Below are positions 15,512 to 22,773 of a stretch of 39,188 bases of DNA, piece after piece (within the stretch, counting starts at the first letter, position 1; every line of letters begins with the position of its first letter). Made by a program: the position numbers and the translations under genes. The stretch spans positions 1 through 39,188 of the forward strand of contig JAFTQT010000016.1 of the NCBI GenBank assembly GCA_017462615.1, in the 5' to 3' direction. The notes beneath the pieces are model-generated. The model ran no database searches. It worked only from the letters and a program-made list of their open reading frames with translations, and had not been told where the DNA came from. The DNA comes from Clostridia bacterium (GTDB lineage: Bacteria > Bacillota > Clostridia > Oscillospirales > CAG-272).

Positions 15512-15931
15512 ATGGAAAAGGTTATCAATTCTTACGAAACCCTGTTCATCGCTGATGTAACGGGTGGCGAGGAGGCTACCAAGGCAACTGTCGCAAAGTT
15601 TACCGACATCATTGCCAAGAATGCCGAGATCGTCGAGATCGCAGATTGGGGCAAGCGTCGTCTTGCATACCCCATCAATGACATGCCTGAAGGCTATTAC
15701 ACTGTCGTAACGTTCAAGAGCGAGCCTGCTTTCCCCGCAGAGCTGGAGCGTCTTTACAACATCGACGAGAGCGTAATGCGTTCTATGGTCATCAAGCTTG
15801 AGTACGAGGCTGTTGCCAAGGCTGAGGCTGCACCCGCTGAGGAGGCTCCCGTTGAGGAGGCCGCTGCAGAGGCTGCTCCCGCTACCGAGGAGGCTGTTGA
15901 GGCTCCCGCTGCCGAAACCACCGCCGAATAA
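15512..15931 (+). CDS. rpsF: 30S ribosomal protein S6 with Ala/Glu-rich tail
   Basis: A 139-residue protein. Residues 1-97 are a complete S6 (INSYETLFIADV, GKRRLAYPINDMPEGYYTVVTFKSEPAFPAELERLYNIDESVMRSMVIKL). S6 binds 16S rRNA with S18 in the 30S platform. After the domain come ~40 residues of low-complexity Ala-Pro-Glu sequence (EAAPAEEAPVEEAAAEAAPA...). Such acidic tails occur in some Clostridia S6 proteins and are probably disordered; their role is unknown. It is the first gene of rpsF-ssb-rpsR, with RBS GGGAGG before ATG and a structured leader. Confidence 0.97.
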   Translation: MEKVINSYETLFIADVTGGEEATKATVAKFTDIIAKNAEIVEIADWGKRRLAYPINDMPEGYYTVVTFKSEPAFPAELERLYNIDESVMRSMVIKLEYEAVAKAEAAPAEEAPVEEAAAEAAPATEEAVEAPAAETTAE

Positions 15932-15959
15932 TCGGAAACGAAAAAAGGAGACGTTTGTT

Positions 15960-16430
15960 ATGTCGAGTTTGAATCTCAACAAGGTTGTTCTCTGCGGCAG
16001 ACTGACTGCCGATCCCGAGCTGAAGCAAACGCAAAGCGGCATTGCCGTTGTCACCTTTACCCTGGCCGTGAATCGCAGATTTCAGTCCAGAAGCGCCGAC
16101 GGCGCGCAGGCACAGCAGGCTGATTTCATCAGCGTGGTGGCTTGGCGTCAGACCGCTGAGTTCATTTCCAAGTACTTCAAAAAAGGCTCCGCTCTGTGCG
16201 TGACCGGATCCATCCAGACCAGAAGCTGGCAGGATCAGCAGGGCCAGAAGCGCTACGCCACCGAGGTCGTTGTCGATGAGGCAATGTTCGTGGATAGCCG
16301 CAACGAGTCCCCCGCCGCACAAGGCTCCTATACGCCCGAGGCGTATAACAACACGCCCGCTTTCTCCACTCCCGCGGCCGCTGCGCCCAACTTTGAGGAG
16401 TTGAAGGCGGATGACGATCTGCCCTTCTGA
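15960..16430 (+). CDS. ssb: Single-stranded DNA-binding protein
   Basis: A 156-residue SSB. The OB fold occupies residues ~1-110 (LNKVVLCGRLTADPELKQTQSGIAVVTFTLAVNRRF; ADFISVVAWRQTAEFISKYFKKGSALCVTGSIQTRSW). A flexible Pro/Ala/Asn linker leads to the acidic tip DDDLPF that recruits replication and repair partners. I chose ATG 15960, which follows AAAAGGAG; the longer frame upstream is a shadow of rpsF. The position between rpsF and rpsR is the conserved Bacillota arrangement. Confidence 0.97.
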   Translation: MSSLNLNKVVLCGRLTADPELKQTQSGIAVVTFTLAVNRRFQSRSADGAQAQQADFISVVAWRQTAEFISKYFKKGSALCVTGSIQTRSWQDQQGQKRYATEVVVDEAMFVDSRNESPAAQGSYTPEAYNNTPAFSTPAAAAPNFEELKADDDLPF

Positions 16431-16471
16431 GCAGACGTTCACATCTAAAATTATAGGAGGATTACGTCATT

Positions 16472-16729
16472 ATGGATAGAACCGAAAACACGGTTGTGCG
16501 TCCCGCACGTCCCATGAACCGCAAGAGAAAAAAGGTTTGCATTTTCTGCGCGGACAAGATTGAGTTTATCGATTACAAGGACACCGCAAAGCTCCGCAAG
16601 TTCATCAGCGAGCGCGGCAAGATTCTGCCCCGCCGCATTTCCGGTGCTTGCGCAAAGCACCAGCGTGAGCTGAACACCGCTATCAAGCGTGCACGTCAGG
16701 TAGCTCTGCTGCCCTACGTGACCGACTGA
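16472..16729 (+). CDS. rpsR: 30S ribosomal protein S18
   Basis: An 85-residue S18. After a basic N-terminus ([12 protein letters not shown]) comes [62 protein letters not shown]. Cys-x-x-Cys at the start and Cys-x-x-His later suggest the zinc-binding (C+) form. S18 sits beside S6 in the 30S platform. RBS ATAGGAGG precedes the ATG; a strong terminator follows. Confidence 0.98.
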   Translation: MDRTENTVVRPARPMNRKRKKVCIFCADKIEFIDYKDTAKLRKFISERGKILPRRISGACAKHQRELNTAIKRARQVALLPYVTD

Positions 16730-16744
16730 TTTACGGTCAGCAAA

Positions 16745-16777
16745 AAAGAACCGCCTGCGGGCGGTTCTTTTTTTATG
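16745..16777 (+). terminator. Rho-independent terminator of rpsF-ssb-rpsR
   Basis: 11-bp stem AAAGAACCGCC (16745-16755) with 16760-16770, TGCG loop, followed by a long T-run. Confidence 0.92.
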
Positions 16778-16793
16778 CAGCAAGAGAGGAGAA

Positions 16794-16970
16794 TCAGCCT
16801 TCGGTCTGCGCGATCACAACCCGGCAAGCGGCACAATAATACGCCTCAGCGCTGTAGCCGCCGGTTTTGAACATAGAAAATTTATTGCAGAGCCTCACGC
16901 CATCCTCCAAGGAGGAAAAAGCGAGCGCAGAGGGTTTTCTCCCCTTTATGCAAAATCCCGGAGAAACCAC
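16794..16970 (-). CDS. Possible 58-aa zinc-ribbon-like small protein (overlaps the synthase gene end)
   Basis: A short frame starting GTG 16970 (GGAGG four bases upstream) that overlaps the last 25 bases of the pseudouridine synthase gene in another frame. The C-terminal half, FKTGGYSAEAYYCAACRVVIAQTEG, has the C-x-x-C ribbon end found in small DUF6487-type proteins (AYxCxxCKKII). The expected N-terminal CxxC knuckle is not seen; only a single Cys (GFCIKG) is present. It may be a divergent small protein or a decayed remnant of one. It is translationally coupled in position but unproven. Confidence 0.35.
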   Translation of the reverse strand: MVSPGFCIKGRKPSALAFSSLEDGVRLCNKFSMFKTGGYSAEAYYCAACRVVIAQTEG

Positions 16971-17905
16971 ACGTCCTCCCGGGGGATGGAAAACTCCTTG
17001 CCCTTCAGGTATCCGAGGGCGCCGCTGTCGTCCTTGAAATCAAAGCGAAGACGATAGGCGTAAAGTGCCTGAAACTTATACCCTTTGGCACGATCCTGGC
17101 GATTTTCACCGTATTTGCCGTCACCCAGCAGCGGGTGACCGATGTGGGCCATGTGGGCGCGGATCTGATGGGTGCGCCCGGTGATCAGCTCCACCTCAAG
17201 GAGGGAATTCCCGCCCCGTTCCGCCTTGACCGTGTAACGGGTAACGATGTTTTTGGCGCCCCGGAAGGGCTGATCTGCTACCCGCACCGTATTGGTAGCG
17301 GCATCCTTCAAGAGATAGCCCGTGAGAGTTTCGGTGCGTCGCGGCATTTTACCCCGCACGGCGCACAGATAGAATTTAGAGGTCTCGTTTTCTTTGATCT
17401 TCTCGTTCATCACGCGGAGGGCCTCGGCGTTTTTGGCGGCAATGACGATGCCGCCGGTGTTGCGGTCAATGCGATTGCAGAGGGCGGGCGCAAAGGACTG
17501 CTCCGAAGCGGGATCGTACTCTCCCTTCTGGTAGAGGTAGGCCTTGATGTGCAAGATCAACGTATTTTCGCCTCCGGCGGTATCCTCGTGCACCAGCACG
17601 CCAGGGCGCTTGTTGAGAAGCATGATATTGTCATCCTCATAGACGATGGAAAGCTTGGGGCGAATGGCGGCAAGGGCGCCGTCGTCCTTCTCAGGCACGT
17701 CGAAAAATTCATCCTTGATGAAGAGCTGTATCTCGTCACCCTCCACGAGAAGCTGGTTTGCCTCCGCACGCTTGCGGTTCACCTTGATCTTTTTGGTGCG
17801 GATATCCTTATACATCATGGAAAAGGGCAGACCCTTCACCGCCTTGGTGAGAAATTTATCCAGACGCTGCCCGGCGTCGTTTTTGCCGATCGTCAAAATG
17901 CGCAT
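16946..17905 (-). CDS. RluA/RluC-family 23S rRNA pseudouridine synthase
   Basis: A 319-residue pseudouridine synthase. An S4-like RNA-binding domain (residues ~13-62, AGQRLDKFLTKAVKGLPFSMMYKDIRTKKIKVN) precedes the catalytic domain. The catalytic motif is NRIDRNTGG with Asp ~147; the usual motif is HRLDxxTSG, so His is replaced by Asn and Ser by Gly, as in some Clostridia paralogues. The C-terminal part has the typical LITGRTHQIRAHMAHIGHPLLGDGKYG. It converts specific uridines in rRNA to pseudouridine; the exact sites are unknown. I chose ATG 17905 because GGGAGG precedes it; the longer frame runs through the promoter. Confidence 0.93.
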   Translation of the reverse strand: MRILTIGKNDAGQRLDKFLTKAVKGLPFSMMYKDIRTKKIKVNRKRAEANQLLVEGDEIQLFIKDEFFDVPEKDDGALAAIRPKLSIVYEDDNIMLLNKRPGVLVHEDTAGGENTLILHIKAYLYQKGEYDPASEQSFAPALCNRIDRNTGGIVIAAKNAEALRVMNEKIKENETSKFYLCAVRGKMPRRTETLTGYLLKDAATNTVRVADQPFRGAKNIVTRYTVKAERGGNSLLEVELITGRTHQIRAHMAHIGHPLLGDGKYGENRQDRAKGYKFQALYAYRLRFDFKDDSGALGYLKGKEFSIPREDVWFLRDFA

Positions 17906-17945
17906 GGCTGCCTCCCTTCTGCACGTGAGCGTAAAATTCCTTTTT

Positions 17946-17974
17946 ATTTTACCATATCCATGACTTTTTTGCAA
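17946..17974 (-). promoter_or_regulatory. SigA-type promoter of the pseudouridine synthase gene
   Basis: Minus strand TTGCAA (17969-17974), 17-bp spacer, TAAAAT (17946-17951), divergent from the mtaB promoter. Confidence 0.75.
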
Positions 17975-18001
17975 TAGTGTGCAGATATTTTTTCCTCGCC
18001 C

Positions 18002-18030
18002 TTGACCCCCGCTATAAAATGTGGTAAAAT
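18002..18030 (+). promoter_or_regulatory. SigA-type promoter of mtaB
   Basis: TTGACC (18002-18007), 17-bp spacer, TAAAAT (18025-18030), 30 bp before the TTG start. Confidence 0.78.
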
Positions 18031-18060
18031 AAAAGCATCGAAACGAAGGGAGGGATCCGC

Positions 18061-19383
18061 TTGTCAAAAACCGTTGCCATTCTCACACAGGGCTGCAAGG
18101 TCAACCAATATGAGAGCGAGGCCATTGCCGAGGCCTTTTGTGCCGCAGGCTTTTCCGTGATCTCCCCTTCCCTCCCCGCCGACGCTTACGTCATCAACAC
18201 CTGCACCGTGACGGCAGAATCCGACCGCAAGGCGGGGCAGCTCATCCGTCGCGTGCAGAGTCAGAACCCCGACGCCATCGTGCTGGTAACGGGCTGCTTT
18301 GCCCAGGCGGATACCGCCGCCGTGGCGAAAATACCGGGAGTGGACTATATCTGCGGCAACGACCGCAAGCTTTCGGTGGTAGAGGCGGCCGAGCGTCTGC
18401 TGGCTGCCGGAAAAAACCCTGCCCCGGTGCTCTCCGTGGCTGATCTTGCAAAGGCCGCCTTCGAGCCCATGCGCATCACCCGCTTTGACCGCACCAGAGC
18501 CTACGTGAAGATCGAGGACGGGTGCGAAAATCGCTGCGCCTACTGCGCCATTCCCGGCGCCCGGGGACGGGTGCGCTCCAAGCCTCTTGCCGAGGTGGTG
18601 GCGGAGGTGGAGGGCCTTGTGGCCGGCGGATGCCGCGAGGTGGTGCTGACCGGTATTGAAACCGCCTCCTGGGGGCAGGATCTCGGCGACGCTTCTCTCA
18701 TTGATCTCCTGGAGGCAGTAGATGCCACACCGGGACTTGAAAGAATGCGCCTCGGATCGCTTTATCCCACCCTTATTACCGAGGATTTCGCGCACCGTTT
18801 GGGGGCTTTATGCCATCTTGCCCCTCATTTTCACCTTTCGGTGCAGAGCGGCAGCAGCGCTGTTTTGAAGGCGATGAATCGCCGCTACACAGCCGAGGAG
18901 GCAATGGCGGCCCTGCAGCGTCTGCGCAGTGCCGTCCCCAACGCAGAGTTTACCGCAGATTTCATCGTGGGCTTTCCCGGTGAGAATGACGCACACTTTG
19001 CCGAGACGCTCCGCTTTGTGGAGGAGGCAGAATTTTTGCAGATCCATGTCTTTTCCTATTCTCGCCGCAAGGGCACCGTAGCCGCTGGGCTGCCGGGACA
19101 AATTCCCACCGCTATTAAAAAAGCGCGCTCCACCGCGCTCATTGCAAGGGGCCGCGAATGCCGCGTCCGGCGTCTTGAAAAAGCCCTGGAAAGCCCGCAC
19201 CGTTTGGTGCTGCTTGAAACCTTTTCCGACGGTGTGGCGCTGGGCCACACGGATAATTTTTTAGAGGTTGCGATACCCACCGACCGCCCCTTGCACGGCG
19301 AGCTGATCCCCGTGCGTCTGCGCGAGGTGGCGCACGATCACCTGATTGCCGAATGGGAGGATTGCCAATGGAAGAACAAATGA
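18061..19383 (+). CDS. mtaB: tRNA t6A37 methylthiotransferase MtaB
   Basis: A 440-residue radical-SAM methylthiotransferase. The N-terminal UPF0004 domain begins VAILTQGCKVNQYESE (Cys12), the form typical of MtaB rather than MiaB or RimO, with further cluster Cys residues in INTCTV and VTGCFAQ. The radical SAM cluster is CENRCAYC (Cys 155, 159, 162). The conserved GIETASWGQDLG and HLSVQSGSSAVLKAMNRRYT segments follow, then a C-terminal TRAM-like region. The enzyme adds a methylthio group to t6A at position 37 of tRNAs that read ANN codons. The start is TTG 18061, supported by GGGAGGG. It overlaps the next gene by 16 bp, giving coupled translation. Confidence 0.95.
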   Translation: MSKTVAILTQGCKVNQYESEAIAEAFCAAGFSVISPSLPADAYVINTCTVTAESDRKAGQLIRRVQSQNPDAIVLVTGCFAQADTAAVAKIPGVDYICGNDRKLSVVEAAERLLAAGKNPAPVLSVADLAKAAFEPMRITRFDRTRAYVKIEDGCENRCAYCAIPGARGRVRSKPLAEVVAEVEGLVAGGCREVVLTGIETASWGQDLGDASLIDLLEAVDATPGLERMRLGSLYPTLITEDFAHRLGALCHLAPHFHLSVQSGSSAVLKAMNRRYTAEEAMAALQRLRSAVPNAEFTADFIVGFPGENDAHFAETLRFVEEAEFLQIHVFSYSRRKGTVAAGLPGQIPTAIKKARSTALIARGRECRVRRLEKALESPHRLVLLETFSDGVALGHTDNFLEVAIPTDRPLHGELIPVRLREVAHDHLIAEWEDCQWKNK

Positions 19384-20753
19384 TGCAGACCGCAACGCCG
19401 GATCAAAGCTATATCCGTCATTTCTGCACGCTACCCCCTGCCGATCTGATGTCTCTGGCGGCAGAGCTGCACCTCTCCTTGACGGCGGAGGGGATGCTCT
19501 TTGCCCAATCCTATTTCCGCGATGCGGAGCGTCGGGATCCCACCGTAGGTGAGCTTCGCTTTCTTGATCTGTATGCACGGGTGGCGGCTCTTTCCCCGGA
19601 AGCACTGACGCTTGACGCGCCGCGCTTCGAAAGCGAGGGCGATACCCGGATATGGAACGACCTCTGCCGTAAGGCGCAGACGCTGGCGCTGGCAGAAAAT
19701 CCCATATCCCACCAAACGGTATCGGAAATCCTCTCCGTTTGCGGAAAATATCTGTCCCGCAGCGGACGCAGCGCACAAAACGAAGGCTTGACGCTGCTTG
19801 ACCCCTGCACCTACGTGATCACGGAGCATGAAGCCCCTGTTGGTGACGAAGCGCTCGTGGCATCGCCGCACCGCCCGGAGGTCATTCGTCCCATGCCCGG
19901 ATTGGCACTTTTGATGCTCTCTCCCACGGGCAGCGGATCGTTTGCAGAGGAGATCGTCGCGTTTCTTCACCGCTATCCCGGCGCAATGCAGCCGCTTTGC
20001 TACGTTGGCGAGGAGGGGCTGCTGCCACACCTAGTACACGCAGATTACGGTCTTGAGCTGGATCTGGTAGGACTGCACGCTGCCGGATCTGATGATATGG
20101 TCAGCGCCTTGACGAACGCCACGCATCACGCGCTACTGCTGATCACGCACGAGGCCAATCTGCCGCTGCTCTTCAGTCAAGGCGCTCCCCTCTCGCTGCT
20201 GGGCCGCACCCAACGGGAGGCGCGGCTGTTGATCCGTCGCGGCGCTACGATGCTGGCCTCGCTTTCCACGGATTTTCTGCTGCGCTGGCATCAAAAGCGC
20301 GCCATTTCCCCCACGGTGCCCGCTGCAACCACTCATACGGTCAGCGCACCCCTTTTGCGTGTAGTGGGAGACACGCTGATCGGCACGGTCAAGGCCACGG
20401 GACGCGCCCTGCCCGCCATGATGACGCTGCTCCACGCCTTGTTTTTGCAAGGTGCTCGCTTTGAGGAGATGAGCATGACCGCGGCGCTGACGCTGCCCTG
20501 CGCTACGGAAAAAAACGTGGCCCTGGCGCTGCCGATGCTGCTGGATTATCACCGCGTGGCAGCGGAGCTGGCTTGGCCCGCCACCGAAGGGCAGGTGTGC
20601 TGCCGGGAGCAGTTAGCCGAGCCCACCCTCACCATTGCCATTGCCGTGCAAAAAGCCGCTCTCCCCACCAACGAGGCCACCGAGGGGCTGCTTGCTGCCC
20701 TTTCGGCAGCGGATTTTGGGGCGCTGCGCAAAATCCTTTACGAAAAATTATAA
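19368..20753 (+). CDS. Uncharacterised protein with a PurL (FGAM synthase)-like N-terminal segment
   Basis: A 461-residue protein without signal peptide. Residues ~36-69 (LSLTAEGMLFAQSYFRDAERRDPTVGELRFLDLY) closely follow the linker of Clostridia PurL, where the sequence pattern is FCQxYFxxExKRDPTxxEIRxxDTYWSDHCRHT. The catalytic WSDHCRH part is missing here. The remainder has PurM/AIRS-like hydrophobic and Gly/Ala-rich stretches (LALLMLSPTGSGSFAEEIVAFLHRY; LLRVVGDTLIGTVKATGRALPAMMTLLHALF) but no recognisable ATP-binding or glutaminase motifs. It is far shorter than PurL (~1,200 aa). I read it as a degenerate paralogue with an unknown function. Start ATG 19368 is chosen because GGAGG lies seven bases upstream, inside mtaB. 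Confidence 0.6.
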   Translation: MEEQMMQTATPDQSYIRHFCTLPPADLMSLAAELHLSLTAEGMLFAQSYFRDAERRDPTVGELRFLDLYARVAALSPEALTLDAPRFESEGDTRIWNDLCRKAQTLALAENPISHQTVSEILSVCGKYLSRSGRSAQNEGLTLLDPCTYVITEHEAPVGDEALVASPHRPEVIRPMPGLALLMLSPTGSGSFAEEIVAFLHRYPGAMQPLCYVGEEGLLPHLVHADYGLELDLVGLHAAGSDDMVSALTNATHHALLLITHEANLPLLFSQGAPLSLLGRTQREARLLIRRGATMLASLSTDFLLRWHQKRAISPTVPAATTHTVSAPLLRVVGDTLIGTVKATGRALPAMMTLLHALFLQGARFEEMSMTAALTLPCATEKNVALALPMLLDYHRVAAELAWPATEGQVCCREQLAEPTLTIAIAVQKAALPTNEATEGLLAALSAADFGALRKILYEKL

Positions 20754-20770
20754 AAAATTAAAAAAAAGGC

Positions 20771-20799
20771 TTGCATTTTTCTTCCGGATATGCTATAAT
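20771..20799 (+). promoter_or_regulatory. SigA-type promoter of rpmB
   Basis: TTGCAT (20771-20776), 17-bp spacer, TATAAT (20794-20799), 70 bp before the rpmB ATG. Confidence 0.85.
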
Positions 20800-20838
20800 A
20801 ATTGTCGCTGTTAAAAAATAAATGAAATATAACGATTT

Positions 20839-20852
20839 GCACCGCAAGGTGC
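20839..20852 (+). promoter_or_regulatory. GNRA-tetraloop hairpin in the rpmB leader
   Basis: GCACC-GCAA-GGTGC, a perfect 5-bp stem with a GCAA tetraloop, ending 4 nt before the RBS GAGGAGGTG. It could be a protein-binding or stability element; function is not established. Confidence 0.45.
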
Positions 20853-20869
20853 GCGAGGAGGTGTCAAGC

Positions 20870-21055
20870 ATGGCAAAGTGCAGCATTTGCGGAAAAGGCG
20901 TGGTGTTCGGTCAGAACGTATCTCACTCCAACCGTAAGACCAACCGTTCTTGGAAGCCCAATATCCGCAAGGTAAAGGCTATCGTTGACGGGACCCCCAC
21001 CACCGTGGCGGTTTGCTCCCGTTGTCTGCGTTCGGGCAAGATTACCCGCGCATAA
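20870..21055 (+). CDS. rpmB: 50S ribosomal protein L28
   Basis: A 61-residue L28 starting MAKCSICGKGVVFGQNVSHSNRKTNRSWKPNIRKVK and ending CSRCLRSGKITRA. The two CxxC pairs (CSIC, CSRC) mark the zinc-binding form. L28 lies near the E site of the 50S subunit. I chose ATG 20870, after GAGGAGGTG; an upstream in-frame ATG at 20822 falls in the leader. It is monocistronic with its own promoter and terminator. Confidence 0.97.
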   Translation: MAKCSICGKGVVFGQNVSHSNRKTNRSWKPNIRKVKAIVDGTPTTVAVCSRCLRSGKITRA

Positions 21056-21063
21056 GAACATGC

Positions 21064-21100
21064 AAAAAAGGCGTCGCTTTCAGTAAGCGACGCCTTTTTT
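21064..21100. terminator. Bidirectional Rho-independent terminator
   Basis: Perfect 16-bp inverted repeat (21064-21079 and 21085-21100) including A and T runs, between rpmB and the convergent minus-strand gene that stops at 21102. Confidence 0.93.
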
Positions 21101-21101
21101 G

Positions 21102-21596
21102 TTATGTAGCTTCCTTGCACACAAGATCCAATCGCATCCAATATCCGTTTCCCGACACCCTTCTGATACTGACGCCATCACCGATCCCGGAGAGGAGCTT
21201 TTCCATAAAGCACTTGCCGCAGCGGTTACCCTGTGCACCGCCGACGCTGCTGTATCCAAATTCGTTGAAGCATTTCAGAACCACGCGCTTCCCCCACAGA
21301 TCAAACACCACGTCGTCCACGACGTAGTAATCCTCGCTGTACGTAGGCGCGAAGGGCAAGTATCGGCGCGCTTGCTCCGTTGATAGATCTGCCGCAAAGG
21401 GGGCATAATAGTGTATCACACCGGATGCGGATCCTCTTTTCTCCAAAAGAAGCATTTCTTGCTTGATCTTTCGACAAGCATCCTCCGCCCACCCCTCACA
21501 AAGCTCATCCAGGCATGTACGGAAGGCTTCCACCGCCAAGGCTTCTTTATTCTCCTTCTGCCGTTTTTTCACCAGTACATCATCATACAAGCTCAT
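21102..21596 (-). CDS. Hypothetical protein, 164 aa, under XRE operator control
   Basis: Not recognised. The N-terminal ~65 residues are strongly charged and helical (MSLYDDVLVKKRQKENKEALAVEAFRTCLDELCEGWAEDACRKIKQEMLLLEKRG). The C-terminal ~100 residues are mixed alpha/beta with many aromatics (IHYYAPFAADLSTEQ; YVVDDVVFDLWGKRVVLKCFNEFGY). No signal peptide or membrane helix is visible. I chose ATG 21596 because AAAGGAG is eight bases upstream; longer versions run through the operators. It has a perfect promoter overlaid by two palindromes that look like the binding sites of the divergent XRE protein, so it is almost certainly a regulated partner of that gene. It could be a small phage- or stress-derived function, but I cannot assign one. 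Confidence 0.62.
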   Translation of the reverse strand: MSLYDDVLVKKRQKENKEALAVEAFRTCLDELCEGWAEDACRKIKQEMLLLEKRGSASGVIHYYAPFAADLSTEQARRYLPFAPTYSEDYYVVDDVVFDLWGKRVVLKCFNEFGYSSVGGAQGNRCGKCFMEKLLSGIGDGVSIRRVSGNGYWMRLDLVCKEAT

Positions 21597-21615
21597 TGCA
21601 ACATCTCCTTTCCGA

Positions 21616-21638
21616 ATATGTAACAATTTGTTACATAT
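21616..21638. promoter_or_regulatory. Palindromic operator 1 (TGTAACA-N3-TGTTACA)
   Basis: Perfect 10-bp half-sites ATATGTAACA and TGTTACATAT around ATT. It lies just downstream of the minus-strand -10 box, over the probable transcription start of the 164-aa gene. Confidence 0.82.
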
Positions 21639-21640
21639 TG

Positions 21641-21669
21641 ATTGTAACATAATGTTACAATTTTGTCAA
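21641..21669 (-). promoter_or_regulatory. Consensus SigA promoter of the 164-aa gene
   Basis: Minus strand TTGACA (21664-21669), 17-bp spacer, TACAAT (21641-21646). Operator 2 occupies its spacer and -10 box. Confidence 0.85.
21642..21660. promoter_or_regulatory. Palindromic operator 2 (TTGTAACA-N3-TGTTACAA)
   Basis: Perfect 8-bp half-sites around TAA, with the same core TGTAACA-N3-TGTTACA as operator 1 and 24 bp centre-to-centre from it. The site lies between the divergent XRE and 164-aa genes. Confidence 0.85.
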
Positions 21670-21694
21670 GAGATAATTTTAAGGAGGCTACAAA

Positions 21695-21913
21695 ATGCGG
21701 ATGATCGGGTTACAAAACATCCGGAAACTGAAAAAATACAGCCAGCAAAAGGTAGCAATGGAGCTTTCCATCAGTCGAGAGGCCCTCTCCTATTATGAAA
21801 ACGGACAAAGAAGCCCGGACGTGGACATGCTGCTGCGCCTATCGGCATATTTTAACGTTTCAATTGACTATTTGATCACGGGGAAAGAATTTGAGGAACG
21901 AAAAAAGGGGTAA
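21695..21913 (+). CDS. XRE-family repressor, 72 aa
   Basis: A compact Cro/C1-type HTH protein: MRMIGLQNIRKLKKYSQQKVAMELSISREALSYYENGQRSPDVDMLLRLSAYFNVSIDYLITG. Essentially the whole protein is the DNA-binding domain, plus a basic tail. The RBS AAGGAGG is well placed before ATG 21695. The divergent intergenic region holds two identical-core palindromes, the type bound by such dimers, so autorepression and control of the 164-aa gene are likely. The stop codon is part of a terminator hairpin. Confidence 0.9.
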   Translation: MRMIGLQNIRKLKKYSQQKVAMELSISREALSYYENGQRSPDVDMLLRLSAYFNVSIDYLITGKEFEERKKG

Positions 21914-21927
21914 ATACCCCTTTTTTG
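21901..21927 (+). terminator. Rho-independent terminator after the XRE gene
   Basis: AAAAAAGGGGTA paired with TACCCCTTTTTT around AA; it includes the XRE stop codon and is followed by TTTTTGTTT. Confidence 0.85.
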
Positions 21928-21939
21928 TTTGAAAAAAGC

Positions 21940-22749
21940 TCAACGCTGCGCGAGATGGAATTTATCGCTTTCCTTAAGGTCCAGCGCGGTGATGACGCGC
22001 TCGTAGATCTCGTGATAATCTTCAAATTCGGCGGGAACGTGGGCGTCGCTGCCCAGATAGAATTTGCAGCCGCAGGCCTTGGCCACGTAGAAGGGACGCA
22101 GGACCGTGTGGAGGGCATTGCCCGCGGTGCGCATGTCGCTGAGATTCAGCTCGATGCCGCAGCCCACCTCTGCCGCCTTGGTAAAGGCTCTTTCCATATC
22201 CGTCACGGAGAGCTGCTCCAGCGTGGCGAGATAGTCCGCCATGGATTGGCGGTTCCAGTTGAGGAGACAAGTGGAAAGGTGCGCGATGCCGATCTTGTGA
22301 AAGGGCAAGGGCTGCTCCAAAAGGCCCAGCAGCCGCTCTCCCCACAGGCGGGCGCGCGCCTCTATGCTGTCATCTGCTTCGTCAATGGTAAAGCCGGTCA
22401 TATGCAGGTGTGTGGTGGGAATGATGATAAATTCAAAATCATCAAAGCGGGAGGCGGGACACCCCAGCGTCATGTGCTTATCAAGCTCAGTCTCACAGCC
22501 AAAAAGGAACTCCACGCCCTCGGCCTGGGGGAGGGGCTTCGCCTTGCTGATATGCTCAAAATTCTGGGGCTGGTACCACTTGGAGGCACCGGGCACGGCG
22601 CTATCCCAGTAGTGGTCGGTGATGCAGATGCGGGAGAGGCCCAGCTCCTTGGCCTTTTCCAGAATATAGCGCTCGTCCTGCACGGGATCGCTGGCGCAGC
22701 TGGAAAGGAAGGAATGGATGTGATAATCGTGGTCGATCTGGTATCTCAT
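21940..22749 (-). CDS. PHP-domain phosphoesterase (histidinol-phosphatase-like)
   Basis: A 269-residue metal-dependent phosphoesterase of the PHP superfamily. The metal-binding signatures are in order: H10-x-H12 (DYHIHSF), DH at 45-46 (ITDHYWD), Glu ~86 (GCETELD), His in IIPTTHLHM, and GSDAH at ~233-237. The length is that of HisK/HisJ-type histidinol phosphatases, but the neighbours are proC and not his genes, so the substrate is open. RBS AAAGGAG precedes the ATG. It follows proC by 24 bp on the same strand and probably shares its promoter. Confidence 0.87.
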   Translation of the reverse strand: MRYQIDHDYHIHSFLSSCASDPVQDERYILEKAKELGLSRICITDHYWDSAVPGASKWYQPQNFEHISKAKPLPQAEGVEFLFGCETELDKHMTLGCPASRFDDFEFIIIPTTHLHMTGFTIDEADDSIEARARLWGERLLGLLEQPLPFHKIGIAHLSTCLLNWNRQSMADYLATLEQLSVTDMERAFTKAAEVGCGIELNLSDMRTAGNALHTVLRPFYVAKACGCKFYLGSDAHVPAEFEDYHEIYERVITALDLKESDKFHLAQR

Positions 22750-22773
22750 TTGACTACTCCTTTATATTATGAC

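Noticed and set aside
15325..15528. 67-aa minus-strand frame
   Set aside because: Crosses the rpsF promoter and leader in antisense; no RBS or family similarity.
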